From Candidatus Kuenenia stuttgartensis (GTDB taxonomy: Bacteria > Planctomycetota > Planctomycetia > Isosphaerales > Isosphaeraceae): DNA of 54,562 nucleotides. This document shows positions 26,320 through 35,943 of the stretch, in pieces (the first letter of the stretch is position 1; every line of letters begins with the position of its first letter). The notes beneath the pieces were generated by a model. The model saw nothing but the letters and a program-made list of their open reading frames with translations. It had not been told where the DNA came from and did no database searches. Position numbers and translations under genes: made by a program. The stretch lies in contig CAMBEP010000033.1 in the NCBI GenBank assembly GCA_945865635.1, forward strand, positions 1 through 54,562, given 5' to 3'.

Positions 26320-26434
26320 GGTCATTCTAAATTCCATCCTACATCTACCACCGTAAGCAATTACCATATATAGGATTACAATCCCAACAAAACGCAATAC
26401 AGACCCGGAAATGACAAAACCGATACCAATACAT
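26320..26434. repeat. direct repeat B downstream of PEP-CTERM gene 2
   Basis: Second copy of the about 115-bp repeat at 24655-24769, lying wholly outside the coding region here (gene ends at 26303). The following 26435-26637 holds no gene and should contain the promoter of the BNR-repeat gene. Confidence 0.75.
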
Positions 26435-26637
26435 TAAACGGTAACACATTAAATTGAATGAATGTAGAAAAAACCCATTTATCCCTGCGAAACCATGAAC
26501 CGTGTTTGACATGACTCCATTCTATCCTTATGATCCATTTTCGAAGTCATCAGACATTCAGCAGCTCGCCCGAGTGCGAATTTTGCTTTTCCCCCCATTG
26601 GTGCTGTCTCAGCCAGACAACTGAAAGGGTTCGGCCG

Positions 26638-27771
26638 ATGTATTTCAGATGCTCGCCAGTCCGTTTGATCATGGCGACCTTGTTAATGACTGTGGTGGTC
26701 AACGATGGCGCAATGGCGTTGGAATCGGAAGCACCGGTTCGAATTATCTCAAATCGCGATGCCAAACAGCCGCAAATTGCCGTGGATGCATCCGGCCGGA
26801 TTTTTGTCGCGTTTGGCCAGGGCAACAGGATATCAATTGCAATTTCTACAGATGGGGGCAAGAGTTTTGAAGTCAATTCTGTAGGCTCAGCGGGGGCGAT
26901 GTCGCTTGGGATGAGGCGTGGGCCGCGTGTGGCGGTTACTCCGGAAGCGGTTGTGATTACGGCAATCGGCGGCAAGAATGGGAAGGGACAGGACGGCGAC
27001 GTGCTGGCCTGGAGATCGACTGACAAGGGAAAAACCTGGGCTGGCCCGACCCGAGTCAATCGTGTGGAAAGTTCGGCTCGGGAGGGGCTGCACGCAATGG
27101 TCTCAGGCCCGAACGGAATCCTGTTTTGCACCTGGCTCGACCTTCGAAACAAAAGGACCGAAATCTATGGCTCGGTATCGAAAGACTCAGGCACGACATG
27201 GGAAGCTGACGCTTTGATTTATCGGTCGCCGGATCGTAGCGTCTGTGAGTGCTGCCACCCATCGGCTGCATTCAGCCCTGATGGCAGCCTCAAGGTGATG
27301 TGGCGAAACCAGTTGCAGGGAGCGCGCGACATTTATTTTGCGAGCTCTACTGACGGTGGAAAAACATTTGGAGAGGCCGAAAAACTTGGCCAGGGAACAT
27401 GGCAACTCAGAGCCTGCCCGATGGACGGTGGAGCCATTGCCGTGGGTCCGGAAGGGCAGGTTGAGACAATCTGGATGCGGTCTGGCTCCATGTTCTCAGC
27501 CAAGCCGGGAAAGCCAGAAGAGCCAATTGGCCGTGGAGTCCAAGGCTGGGCGGCGTTTGGGACGGGCGGCCTCTATCGGGTCTGGCTGGAATCGAGGCCG
27601 GGAAAACTGCTTGCCCTGTGCCCTGAGAGTCTTGGCCCCATCACACTCGCCCAGGGCGCGACAGACCCTGTGATCGCTTCAAATCCCAAAGGCAATGGGC
27701 CGGTCGTTGTCGCCTGGGAATCCATGGACGGTGGCATTCTCGTACTCGTTCTGAACCCTGCAAGTCGCTAG
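26638..27771 (+). CDS. exported BNR/Asp-box repeat (sialidase-like) protein
   Basis: 377 aa from ATG 26638 (AAGGG about 9 bases upstream; the longer frame from 26530 adds a Cys/His-rich non-signal stretch). The signal peptide ends near AMALE. Four Asp-box motifs mark a sialidase-type beta-propeller: STDGGKSF, STDKGKTW, SKDSGTTW and STDGGKTF. The conserved sialidase Arg triad and Asp/Glu pair cannot be placed with confidence, so an active glycosidase is not shown. A CECCH motif near the middle formally fits a heme c site (CxxCH), but Cys-rich turns at this position are common in the family, so heme binding is unproven. It precedes the esterase gene by 61 bp on the same strand. Confidence 0.82.
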   Translation: MYFRCSPVRLIMATLLMTVVVNDGAMALESEAPVRIISNRDAKQPQIAVDASGRIFVAFGQGNRISIAISTDGGKSFEVNSVGSAGAMSLGMRRGPRVAVTPEAVVITAIGGKNGKGQDGDVLAWRSTDKGKTWAGPTRVNRVESSAREGLHAMVSGPNGILFCTWLDLRNKRTEIYGSVSKDSGTTWEADALIYRSPDRSVCECCHPSAAFSPDGSLKVMWRNQLQGARDIYFASSTDGGKTFGEAEKLGQGTWQLRACPMDGGAIAVGPEGQVETIWMRSGSMFSAKPGKPEEPIGRGVQGWAAFGTGGLYRVWLESRPGKLLALCPESLGPITLAQGATDPVIASNPKGNGPVVVAWESMDGGILVLVLNPASR

Positions 27772-27832
27772 CAATTTGCAAAACTGGCCCTGCTCGTTGA
27801 ATCCATTTCACACCTCATGAAAGGCAATCCGA

Positions 27833-28705
27833 ATGAAACCCCTGACTTTATGGTTTGCAGCAGTCGTGCTTATCAATCAGGCTCTCTCCCAGGCTCAGGA
27901 GATCAAGCTCAATATTCCCTATGCTGATCAAGCGCACGAGCGACAAGTGCTGGATGTTTATACGCCCCCAAATGCCAAAAAATTGCCAGTGGTCTTTTGG
28001 ATTCACGGCGGTGGCTGGCAAATAGGCGACAAGAGCAGTGTCCAGTTCAAGCCTCAGGCTTTTGTCAAAGCCGGTTTTGTTTTCGTTTCCACCAATTACC
28101 GTCTCCTGCCCCAGGTGGACATGGACACCATCGTAAAAGACATTGCCAAGTCAATCCACTGGGTCCACGACCACATTGGCGAGTTTGGAGGCGATCCCGA
28201 GCGAATTCTGGTCATGGGCCACTCAGCGGGAGCCCAACTTGCAGCCCTCGTGGCCAGTGATGACAGGTATCTCAAGGCCGAAGGCCTGTCGCTGGGAATC
28301 ATCAAGGCATGCGTTCCTGTTGATGGCGACACTTACGATGTCCCAGCCATCATTGAAACAGCCGAAACTCGCCGCCGCGTTCATGGCCTGCCCCAGGCCA
28401 AGGTGGGGCACCGCGAGAAGTTCGGCAACACGCCCGAAAAGCATCGCGACCTCTCGGCTGTCACTCATGTGGCGAAAGATAAATCCATACCACCGTTTTT
28501 GATCATGCATGTGGCCGACCACCCAGACACCACCGCTCAGGCCCAGCGACTGGCCGATGTGCTCAAAGCCTCTGGAATTCAGGCAATCCTCTACTCAGCC
28601 AAGGATTCCAGCCACACCAAGATCAACGACCACATCGGCCTGCCGGATGACCCCGGCACGAAATTACTCTTCGATTTCCTCAGTGAATCGCTCAAAAAGC
28701 CTTGA
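27833..28705 (+). CDS. exported alpha/beta hydrolase (BD-FAE/carboxylesterase type)
   Basis: 290 aa with a signal peptide ending near SQAQE. The oxyanion-hole motif HGGGW is at 58-62 and the nucleophile elbow GHSAG at 129-133 with Ser131. The acid is probably in HVADHPDT and the His in DSSHTKIND near the end. Members of this group hydrolyse ester bonds of small or plant-derived esters (for example feruloyl or acetyl esters); the substrate is not readable. It follows the BNR-repeat gene on the same strand with a short gap, so co-transcription is likely. Downstream, at about 28760-28790, GGATTGCAATTC occurs twice and can fold into a weak hairpin. Confidence 0.88.
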   Translation: MKPLTLWFAAVVLINQALSQAQEIKLNIPYADQAHERQVLDVYTPPNAKKLPVVFWIHGGGWQIGDKSSVQFKPQAFVKAGFVFVSTNYRLLPQVDMDTIVKDIAKSIHWVHDHIGEFGGDPERILVMGHSAGAQLAALVASDDRYLKAEGLSLGIIKACVPVDGDTYDVPAIIETAETRRRVHGLPQAKVGHREKFGNTPEKHRDLSAVTHVAKDKSIPPFLIMHVADHPDTTAQAQRLADVLKASGIQAILYSAKDSSHTKINDHIGLPDDPGTKLLFDFLSESLKKP

Positions 28706-28836
28706 TTCAGAGCCATTTAAAAACGGCCCTCTACAGAGACTCCATTTTCGCCTGTTTTAGGATTGCAATTCCGCTGGATTGCAATTCTTCAGGCATAATA
28801 AACCATGACCAGGTTTCATTCCTGACCATTGGCCTT

Positions 28837-31338
28837 TCAGCGACTCTTCAGGAATGCCAGAAGGTCCAATACTTCGTCTCGGGTGAGCGTGTCCAGCAAG
28901 CCGGCCGGCATCTGCGACGCTTTTGACGGGGTGACACTTTCAAGCTCGCCGGTGCGAAAACGGACCTCGCTGCCGCCGGGGTCATTCGGATTGGTAGCCA
29001 CCATCACCGTGTCGCCCGCCATGTTCACAGTTCGGCCGGTCAGCGTAGTCCCATTCTTCATGTTGTAAATCATGAGCCCATATTGCTCATTGATCACCTT
29101 GTCGGGGTCCAGGATATTCTCCAGCAAATCCACAGACGTGTATCGACCGCCTACGCTTGTTAGATCAGGTCCACCCAGACCACCTTCGCCCTGAAAACTG
29201 TGGCAGACGATGCAAGCCGCTTCTGTAAAAAGTCGGCGACCATTTGCAAGGTCGCGCTTGGCTCTTAATCCAGGTTCCACTGAGGGCGAAAGCTCTTCAA
29301 GTTTCCAATTCGAAACCCGCTTGCGCTGCGTCGCCGGAACGACCGGCGCAGGCTGCCGGGCGGAAGCAATCCGGGCGGCATATTTCGATTTCTGATCCGC
29401 GCTGAGCATTTCGGTCACCAAATGCAATGATTGGCCTCGAATCGCAATGGCTGTCGCACCGCCCTTCCATCGAGGCACTCGCTCAATCGCAATTTCAAAA
29501 AACCGTTCGCGTAGATCATTCGTCCAGCCAGGGTTCTGGCTTGCCCTGGTCAGAGCTTGGCTGTAAAGGATCTGTTCCTCCTGAGTTCGGCTCTGTTCCA
29601 GCAGATCCAGCGCAGGCTTGAGAAATGTCCTGCTTTGAAAGGCCGACAAGATTGCAACAATCTCTTCATTTACCCTTCGGTCGGCCGAAGGCAATGCGGG
29701 TTCGAGTTTGGCGATCAGTTTCGCTGCAACCGGCTCCGAATACTTTCCGTGGCGAATGGCTGAAATGGTCAGGATCCGCAGATACCAACACTGCTCATCG
29801 GCGCTCCCAAGGCCTTTAAAATCAAGGCGATCCAATGCAGCGATAAGTGCCGGCTGAATGGTTTTGTCACCGTCAGTGGATCGGGCCATTGCCAGCAAAG
29901 CCTGAAGGGCAATGCGCGGATTTTGCTCGTCAAGGGCCCGTTGCTTCCACTGGCCGACCGGCTGCCACTCAAGGGCAATGCGGGCGGCGGCCCGAATCGC
30001 GCGGTCTTCATGCCCTAACAGCGGCCATAAAACGGTCAAGGCCTCGGCGCTTGCCGACCCATGAAATGATTCCAGTTGAAGTCGCAGACGCCGGGCCGTA
30101 GATGTGGCTTGATCAAGCTCAATTTCACGGGCGGGAGCGGTGCTCTCATGCCCTGTATAGGTCACTCGATAAAGGCCTGATTGGGTGCCTCGGCCACCAA
30201 TGACGAAGTAAAGGGCACCGTCCACAGGCGATACAGCCAGATCTGCAATGGGCAAGCCCTGGGCGCTCAGGAACGGCTCCGGTTCGGCATCGTAGCTCGC
30301 ACCCTTGGCTGTAAGGTGCACGGCGAACATGCGCCCATAGCTCCAGTCGCAAGCAAATAGAGCGTTTTGATAGGCTGATGGAAACTTTGCCCCGTAGCCA
30401 AAGCTGACGCCTGTCGGAGACCCTGGACCAATGTTCTTCAATGGGGGCTGAATATCCTCCCATTTTGGGGTCCAGCTCCAAAGCATTTCGCCGGCCCGAC
30501 CACCCCAACCGCTATCGGTACCACTGAGGATCTGGCGGATGGCTGTAGGGCGATAGTTGGGCAGGCCAAAGTCGTTTTCCAGATCGCTGTCATAAGTAAA
30601 CAGGTCGCCCATGCGGTTAAACGCCATGTCGTAGCTATTGCGCAAGCCCATGCAGAGATATTCCATGTTCTTGCCGTCAAGGTCGGTGCGAATCACCCAG
30701 CCACCAGGATAAGGCTGGTTTTCGAATGAAAATTCCCAACTGTCCCGGTTCCAGTGCTTTGGCGCCAGGCCCTTCTTGCAGGGCAAACCATTACGATCGC
30801 CGCTGACAATATAAATCGACTTGCCATCAGGCCCTGGAACAACCGCATGAAGACTGTGTTCATACCAGTTGGCGGCATCGCCGCTGACTCGTGGGAATTC
30901 AATAAGCCGCTCGGCCCGGTCAAGCCTGTCGTCGCCATCGGTGTCAGTCAGGCGAAGCAGCACTTCACGCCTAAAGTTTTGCTCCGAATGATCCCCATGC
31001 TGCATCAGATAAAGCGAGCCATTGATAAAAGCCATGCCCTGGGAGAAGCCCCATTTGTCCGAGACAACCTCCACCTTGGATTCCGACTCAATTCCTGACC
31101 TGGAAGGTGTGATCCGAAAGAGTCTTGGCCCTTGGTCGGACGCATAAATTCGACCCTTGTCATCAAAACACATGGCCACCCATGAGCCCTGATCCCGAGG
31201 CACAGAATAAATTCGCTCGACCTGGAAGTCTTTGTGTATACTAATTACTGACGCTGGAGTAGACTCCTCGACCGCCTGAAGCGAACCCAATCCTGCAATC
31301 ACCAAAAAAGCATGACATGCTACGGCTACGGATTTCAT
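28837..31338 (-). CDS. PVC-type membrane-bound dehydrogenase propeller fused to cytochrome c domain
   Basis: 833 aa, exported (signal peptide about 1-22, ending LQAVE). An N-terminal glucose/sorbosone dehydrogenase-like propeller covers about residues 35-400 (MCFDDKGRIYASDQGPRLFR, SLHAVVPGPDGKSIYIVSGD, MGLRNSYDMAFNRMGDLFTY, SPTGVSFGYG, DLAVSPVDGALYFVIGGRG). A HEAT-like helical middle (about 420-680) follows. The C-terminus is the Pirellula/Verrucomicrobium-type heme-binding domain with CIVCH at 709-713 and a possible axial Met in QMPAGLLD. Such proteins are thought to oxidise sugars or alcohols outside the cytoplasm and pass electrons to the heme. It is divergent from the SnoaL-like gene at 31573. 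Confidence 0.92.
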   Translation of the reverse strand: MKSVAVACHAFLVIAGLGSLQAVEESTPASVISIHKDFQVERIYSVPRDQGSWVAMCFDDKGRIYASDQGPRLFRITPSRSGIESESKVEVVSDKWGFSQGMAFINGSLYLMQHGDHSEQNFRREVLLRLTDTDGDDRLDRAERLIEFPRVSGDAANWYEHSLHAVVPGPDGKSIYIVSGDRNGLPCKKGLAPKHWNRDSWEFSFENQPYPGGWVIRTDLDGKNMEYLCMGLRNSYDMAFNRMGDLFTYDSDLENDFGLPNYRPTAIRQILSGTDSGWGGRAGEMLWSWTPKWEDIQPPLKNIGPGSPTGVSFGYGAKFPSAYQNALFACDWSYGRMFAVHLTAKGASYDAEPEPFLSAQGLPIADLAVSPVDGALYFVIGGRGTQSGLYRVTYTGHESTAPAREIELDQATSTARRLRLQLESFHGSASAEALTVLWPLLGHEDRAIRAAARIALEWQPVGQWKQRALDEQNPRIALQALLAMARSTDGDKTIQPALIAALDRLDFKGLGSADEQCWYLRILTISAIRHGKYSEPVAAKLIAKLEPALPSADRRVNEEIVAILSAFQSRTFLKPALDLLEQSRTQEEQILYSQALTRASQNPGWTNDLRERFFEIAIERVPRWKGGATAIAIRGQSLHLVTEMLSADQKSKYAARIASARQPAPVVPATQRKRVSNWKLEELSPSVEPGLRAKRDLANGRRLFTEAACIVCHSFQGEGGLGGPDLTSVGGRYTSVDLLENILDPDKVINEQYGLMIYNMKNGTTLTGRTVNMAGDTVMVATNPNDPGGSEVRFRTGELESVTPSKASQMPAGLLDTLTRDEVLDLLAFLKSR

Positions 31339-31572
31339 CGATCAGTTTCGCTTCTTTTAAGTCTATTGTGGGTGACTGCTCTCAACCCATCATGGGCCTG
31401 AGATCGAATATACCCGGCCGTTTCGCTCGAAACAATGGGCCGCTACCCTGAGCCCTTGGTTTTAGGCGTAAGCGACCATCAATGAAAAACGGAATCGGAA
31501 ATGCAATCCTGATCACACGATTGCCTATTTTCAGCCCCCCCACCCCACTCCTGACGACAGACAAGGACGATC

Positions 31573-32100
31573 ATGCAAACGCCGTTGACAGAATCAGAAA
31601 TGGTGAAACTCTGGGAACAGCACACGGACCTGGAATTTGTCACCAGAAATGCAGAGGCCACAGTGGCCACCATGTCGCCCCAGAATTATGTCAATCACGT
31701 GCCCGTCATGACAGGAGGCCGAGGCCACCATGCCATGATTGATTTTTACGGCACACATTTCATTCCGAAAATGCCAGCCGATACAGCCCTTAGAATGTTT
31801 GCCAGAACCGTCGGTAGAAACCGCTTGATTGACGAGTTTGTATTTACGTTTACACACGACCTGAAAATGGACTGGATGCTGCCGGGTGTCGAACCCACAT
31901 TCCGAAAGGTTGAAGTGCCGATGGTCGTAGTGGTACAGTTTTGCGGCGACAAGATTGAATCGGAGCGAATTTATTGGGACCAGGCCTCTGTTCTGGTCCA
32001 GATCGGCCTGATTGATCCCACCGGACTGCCCGTTGCAGGGCTGGAACAAGCACGCAAGTTTGAAAACGCCGAGCTGCCCTCCAATGATCTGATCCCCTAA
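31573..32100 (+). CDS. SnoaL-like/NTF2-fold protein, cytoplasmic
   Basis: 175 aa, no signal peptide. AAGGA precedes the ATG by 5 bases. NTF2-like blocks: LWEQHTDLEFVTRNAEATVA, YVNHVPVMTGGRGHHAMIDF, GRNRLIDEFVFTFTHD and VQFCGDKIESERIYWDQASV. This is the SnoaL_2-type group often linked to dienelactone hydrolase-type genes and annotated as nuclear transport factor 2 family or ester cyclase. It is not closely similar to the two exported SnoaL-like proteins in this window. No operon partner is seen. Confidence 0.85.
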   Translation: MQTPLTESEMVKLWEQHTDLEFVTRNAEATVATMSPQNYVNHVPVMTGGRGHHAMIDFYGTHFIPKMPADTALRMFARTVGRNRLIDEFVFTFTHDLKMDWMLPGVEPTFRKVEVPMVVVVQFCGDKIESERIYWDQASVLVQIGLIDPTGLPVAGLEQARKFENAELPSNDLIP

Positions 32101-32327
32101 GATTCAGGCCAAAAATGAAATCCGGCGATCGCCCCGATCTATCACGAATCGTCGGCGATCGCCCAATCCAATCCGTTCCGAGTCAAACATGAGCAATCAT
32201 AGATCACAATCAGCAAGGAAAATTAGTCCGTTTGACGCTCCACGAGAATCCAGGGGGCATAGACAATGGGTCACTTGAAAAGAAAGTTCTTATAATTTGA
32301 GCGGCCTTGAACGACACATTTTCCACC

Positions 32328-32455
32328 GATGCCACTGGCATTTAAGCCTATAGTCGGTGGTTAAACAAAGCGACAACACCGGCGAGCGAGACACAAACCC
32401 ACATTTTTTCATGATTTCATCGCACCCTGGAAGGGTGCCAGCTTTGGCAACGATT
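32328..32455. repeat. degenerate copy R2 of the MITE-like repeat
   Basis: GATGCC...GGCAT, then GTCGGTGGTTAAACAAAGCG and ACACCGG, then GCACCCTGGAAGGGTGCCAG follow the order of the left half of R1/R3, with many substitutions. The right half is not recognisable. It lies in the 32101-32784 intergenic region, which otherwise holds AT-rich sequence and the promoter below. Confidence 0.55.
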
Positions 32456-32625
32456 CAATTAACATTGCATAAAGTATAAATGCTCCAGTTAATCTTGGTA
32501 TTCGACAAGAAGACCGTAACAGAATAGAACCGTATCTTTTGGAGCGTAACACTTTTTAACATATACTCAAACTCTTTTTATATTAACGTTTCCATATCAT
32601 CGAGCCAAATTCTGCGAGACGGGAC

Positions 32626-32655
32626 TTGTTATCTACAGGCGACCTGATCTATAAT
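32626..32655 (+). promoter_or_regulatory. predicted sigma-70-type promoter of the C58-like protease gene
   Basis: TTGTTA (32626-32631), 18-base spacer, TATAAT (32650-32655, perfect). Transcription would start near 32662, about 120 bases before ATG 32785. Confidence 0.45.
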
Positions 32656-32784
32656 ATCTGTAAGACTTGACTATCGATTCAAAGAAACGGAAGTCATTAA
32701 GATTTAAAGACTTTAGACTTGCTCCTTTCAACGGTATCAGATCCTCATTGCCTATCACAACCACTTTACCTTTGGAGCCAAGCC

Positions 32785-34203
32785 ATGTCACTCGATGCTA
32801 AAACACAAAGAAACCTCGAAGTTCTTGGAAGTTTTTTAGGCGACACCAATGTCAGAGTTATGATCGGTGGAGCATCTAAACTTCAGATCGTTGATGGAGC
32901 GTTTTCAAAAGTAACATCGAAAGATATCACAGGCTTTTTCTTTGGAAATACAAAACGCTCGAAGATAGATTCGCTATTGAATGATACCGTTTTATCAACC
33001 ATCATGCAACAGTTCACGAATGCCGTAGCACATATGGATGCTGTGGATTCCGATAAGAAGCATGATGAGACCCAACGGCTTATCTTTAAAGGGTTACATG
33101 GACTAATCTACCTGGGATACATGGGCAACTATAAAACTCGGGCTGACTTTAGTAAATTCAAAGTAATACTCAAATCTATTATCGACCTAGTTTACGATCG
33201 ATTAATAAAGGCTATCAAATCCGGAGATTGTACACCCTGGTACGGTCAACCCAAATTTGATATCTACTGGAAAGGTAGCATGGAGAGCTTTAACATACCT
33301 AAAGACGACAATGGATGGTGTTTTGGCATTTCCTTGAATTGGTGCAGGCGATACCTAAAAAAGGATAAACAATCTTGGCTAGACCGCAGTAAAGTTGACT
33401 TGATTGATGAAACTCATAATCAAAATCTAATGACGCATAAACTAAATCTAAAAGAATATGATAAGCGTATTAAATGGGAGGAAGCTAAAACAGAACCTAA
33501 TGAACGAAGTTTAGCAGAAAACCGCGATAAAAGAAATACAACTTTGAAATCTATTAGAGGAATAAATGCTAAAGCCCCCCTAATAAAAAAGGGCAAATAC
33601 ACGCTGTTTACGCAGAACATACAGACAGAGGTAAGGGCTGGTGGTTCAAATAACATAGGTGATGCCATAAAAACCGCTAACGATTTCCAGAAGGGTAACA
33701 ATAACCCCTTATTGAAAGATATTCTACTGACTCTTCCACGTGATGATGAACGAGCAGAAAAACTTGCAACCGCTGCAGCCGAGTATGATATCACAAAACT
33801 TGCTGCGAAGTTTGATAAAATGAAAGTATCTGAGGGACATTCTGTAAAACTGAATGACTTCCGATTAAAAACGGCCGAAGAGTTCAAAGAAGGCATAACG
33901 ACTCTAATCACTGGTTACAAAACTTCCCAACTGGACGGAATCAAAAGAGCCTGTTTTATAAACTGGGCATCACAGGAGAAATATGATTATGAAAACAATT
34001 CAGGCCATGCCATGGCGTTTCATGAATACAAAAATAGCAATGGCATTGGCGCTGGATTTATTGCCCATGATCCAAATTTTGGCGAAGTCCTTTGCAATGG
34101 TGAAACCGAACTGATCCGGTATTTCTCTGTTCTATTCTCTTTTTATTCTATCTCAACAAATATTAACAGAATTTATACACAATATGTTTCTTTGTCCCCA
34201 TGA
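32785..34203 (+). CDS. YopT/AvrPphB-like (peptidase family C58) cysteine protease candidate
   Basis: 472 aa from ATG 32785 (GGAG 8 bases upstream). Three motifs appear in the order and form of the C58 catalytic triad: NGWCFGISLNW (Cys179; family form G-x-C-x-G-L/I-S-x-x-W), NNSGHAMAFHEY (His408) and IAHDPNFGEVL (Asp429, followed by the typical N-x-G). Between Cys and His is an unusually long charged helical insert of about 190 residues (LNLKEYDKRIKWEEAKTEP onward). No signal peptide or transmembrane segment. The coding sequence is AT-rich with many AAA/ATA codons, unlike the flanking genes, which suggests horizontal acquisition. YopT-type enzymes act as toxins or effectors that cleave host proteins; no secretion genes or immunity gene are adjacent. 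The family call is by motif only. Confidence 0.68.
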   Translation: MSLDAKTQRNLEVLGSFLGDTNVRVMIGGASKLQIVDGAFSKVTSKDITGFFFGNTKRSKIDSLLNDTVLSTIMQQFTNAVAHMDAVDSDKKHDETQRLIFKGLHGLIYLGYMGNYKTRADFSKFKVILKSIIDLVYDRLIKAIKSGDCTPWYGQPKFDIYWKGSMESFNIPKDDNGWCFGISLNWCRRYLKKDKQSWLDRSKVDLIDETHNQNLMTHKLNLKEYDKRIKWEEAKTEPNERSLAENRDKRNTTLKSIRGINAKAPLIKKGKYTLFTQNIQTEVRAGGSNNIGDAIKTANDFQKGNNNPLLKDILLTLPRDDERAEKLATAAAEYDITKLAAKFDKMKVSEGHSVKLNDFRLKTAEEFKEGITTLITGYKTSQLDGIKRACFINWASQEKYDYENNSGHAMAFHEYKNSNGIGAGFIAHDPNFGEVLCNGETELIRYFSVLFSFYSISTNINRIYTQYVSLSP

Positions 34204-34320
34204 ATTCAGCAATGAGGCCTTCGGTGTTTCCTGATAAAACGACTTGTCGATGACAGGCCCTTAGGTAATCTTCATGCCCCGCAATTTCCATTCCCAATGG
34301 TTTTATAGAAATTGCTATAA

Positions 34321-34350
34321 GAGTCATCCGGATTGCGATCCGGATGACTC
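34321..34350. terminator. perfect inverted repeat between convergent genes
   Basis: GAGTCATCCGGAT and ATCCGGATGACTC are 13-bp perfect arms with loop TGCG. It lies between the C58-like gene (plus) and the lactonase gene (minus). A T-tract is lacking on both sides, so it may be a transcript-end stabiliser or a weak terminator. Confidence 0.45.
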
Positions 34351-34427
34351 GAACCGGGCTCGATTCATACTTTCCATTTCATGATGAAAAGAAAAGCTAG
34401 AGATCTTGGCCCACCGAGACTGTCGGC

Positions 34428-35693
34428 TCATTTCCCGAGATCAAGAAAAAGCATGTGGGATGGATTCCCAACAGATACATACTGGCCTGTGAATTTCAGT
34501 TGGCCTGATTTGATATCAACCCTGAAAATGGCGATATTGTCAGCTCTCTGATTTAGGCAATAAAGCAGGTCGCCTGTAGGATTGAAGCTGAAGCTCCGCG
34601 GATAATTGCCGCGAGTCCATTCATCCGCAACATGGGTTAGAGTCCCATCCGCCCCGATGGCAAAAATTCCGATGCTGTCGTGCAGCCGGTTACCTGCATA
34701 AACAAACCGCCCATCCGCAGAAACCAGAATTTCAGAGCAGAAATTACTGCCTGCAAAACCCGGCGGGAGAGTGGAAATGGTTTGACGAGCCGACAACTTA
34801 CCCGTTGCAGCCTCGTAATCAAATAAAACCAGATTCGAACCTTCCTCCTGAATTGAGTAAAACCAGCGACCATTCGGATGAAAATGAAAGTGGCGAGGCC
34901 CATCGCCCGCCGGCAGTTTCACGATATGATCACGGGCCGGCAAAAGCTTGCCATTCTGCTGGTCAAACTGCCAGACAAAAATCTGATCAAGCCCCAGATC
35001 CACATGAAGCACGAATTGGCCAGAAGGGTCGGCCTGAATCATGTGGGCATGCGTTCGGTCATGTCCACTAAAAGCGAAACTCCCCTTTGGAGCATTGGTC
35101 GCGCGAGCGGGTCCAATCTTGCCAGAGTCCTGCTTGATATCTGTCGCCTCGCCCAACCGGCCATCAGGCAAAATCGGCAAAACCGCTACAGATCCTCCAA
35201 AGTAATTTGCCACAAGTAGGAACCGTCCTGAGGGATGGAGGCTGACATAAGTAGGGCCATCGCCACCGGAACGGACTTTATTGAGAAGTTTCAGCGATCC
35301 ATCAGCACGACTGATGGCAAAGGCACTGACAGAGCCTTCCCTCTGACCGCCGACCCGATCCGTTTCATTGGCAGAATAAAGGCAAGTGCCTGCGGCATTT
35401 AGAGCGAGGCAGCTCGGGCTGATTCCCAACTCGACAATTCCGGATGGTGTCATGGCCCCGGTGGCCCGATCAACCTGAAAAATGTGAATGCCTTGGCCAT
35501 TTCCGGGCGGCAGGTCGACTTGAGTGGGCAACACATCCTTCAGGGGCGAACTGAAAGTTCCGACATAAGCCATCAGCGGGCCGGTTGATGCGGCATCGGC
35601 CTGATTAAAATTCATGGCGAGAGCACCTGCGCCTGCAAGAGCGGCCGAGTTTTTCAAGAACGAGCGTCGGGAATTGTCCGTAGGAACCTTCAT
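34428..35693 (-). CDS. lactonase family beta-propeller protein (6-phosphogluconolactonase-like), Tat-exported
   Basis: 421 aa with a perfect Tat motif (SRRSFLK) and an Ala/Gly-rich h-region ending DAAS. The rest is a seven-bladed propeller of the Pfam lactonase family: LMAYVGTFSSP, GIHIFQVDRATGAM, GISPSCLALNAAGTCLYSAN, GGDGPTYVSLHPSGRFLLVA, DRTHAHMIQADPSGQFVLHV, GDGPRHFHFHPNGRWFYSI and FSFNPTGDLLYCLNQ. The conserved E-x-x-R/H and H positions of YbhE-like lactonases appear in the middle blades. Export suggests it acts on an extracytoplasmic sugar lactone, not on 6-phosphogluconolactone. It is divergent from the Gfo/Idh/MocA gene at 35944, which could supply lactone products. Confidence 0.9.
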   Translation of the reverse strand: MKVPTDNSRRSFLKNSAALAGAGALAMNFNQADAASTGPLMAYVGTFSSPLKDVLPTQVDLPPGNGQGIHIFQVDRATGAMTPSGIVELGISPSCLALNAAGTCLYSANETDRVGGQREGSVSAFAISRADGSLKLLNKVRSGGDGPTYVSLHPSGRFLLVANYFGGSVAVLPILPDGRLGEATDIKQDSGKIGPARATNAPKGSFAFSGHDRTHAHMIQADPSGQFVLHVDLGLDQIFVWQFDQQNGKLLPARDHIVKLPAGDGPRHFHFHPNGRWFYSIQEEGSNLVLFDYEAATGKLSARQTISTLPPGFAGSNFCSEILVSADGRFVYAGNRLHDSIGIFAIGADGTLTHVADEWTRGNYPRSFSFNPTGDLLYCLNQRADNIAIFRVDIKSGQLKFTGQYVSVGNPSHMLFLDLGK

Positions 35694-35943
35694 GGGTCAT
35701 TGCCTGTCTTCAGGGATTTAGGAACCTTTTTGAGGGGCCAAGGATTACCAATCTACACAAATTGGCGGTGAGTTGCTCCTCCCCCCGATTTTTTTTTGTA
35801 TATTCCATGAATAAAAGAGACGCGAAGGCTTGCCACACGAGAGAGGGTCGGGTAAAACGTGATTTCCCTCCACACTCACACGAGACGCAATTCGCCAACT
35901 GATTGCCGACACCTTACCAATATCACTGCCATAAGGTTGAACC

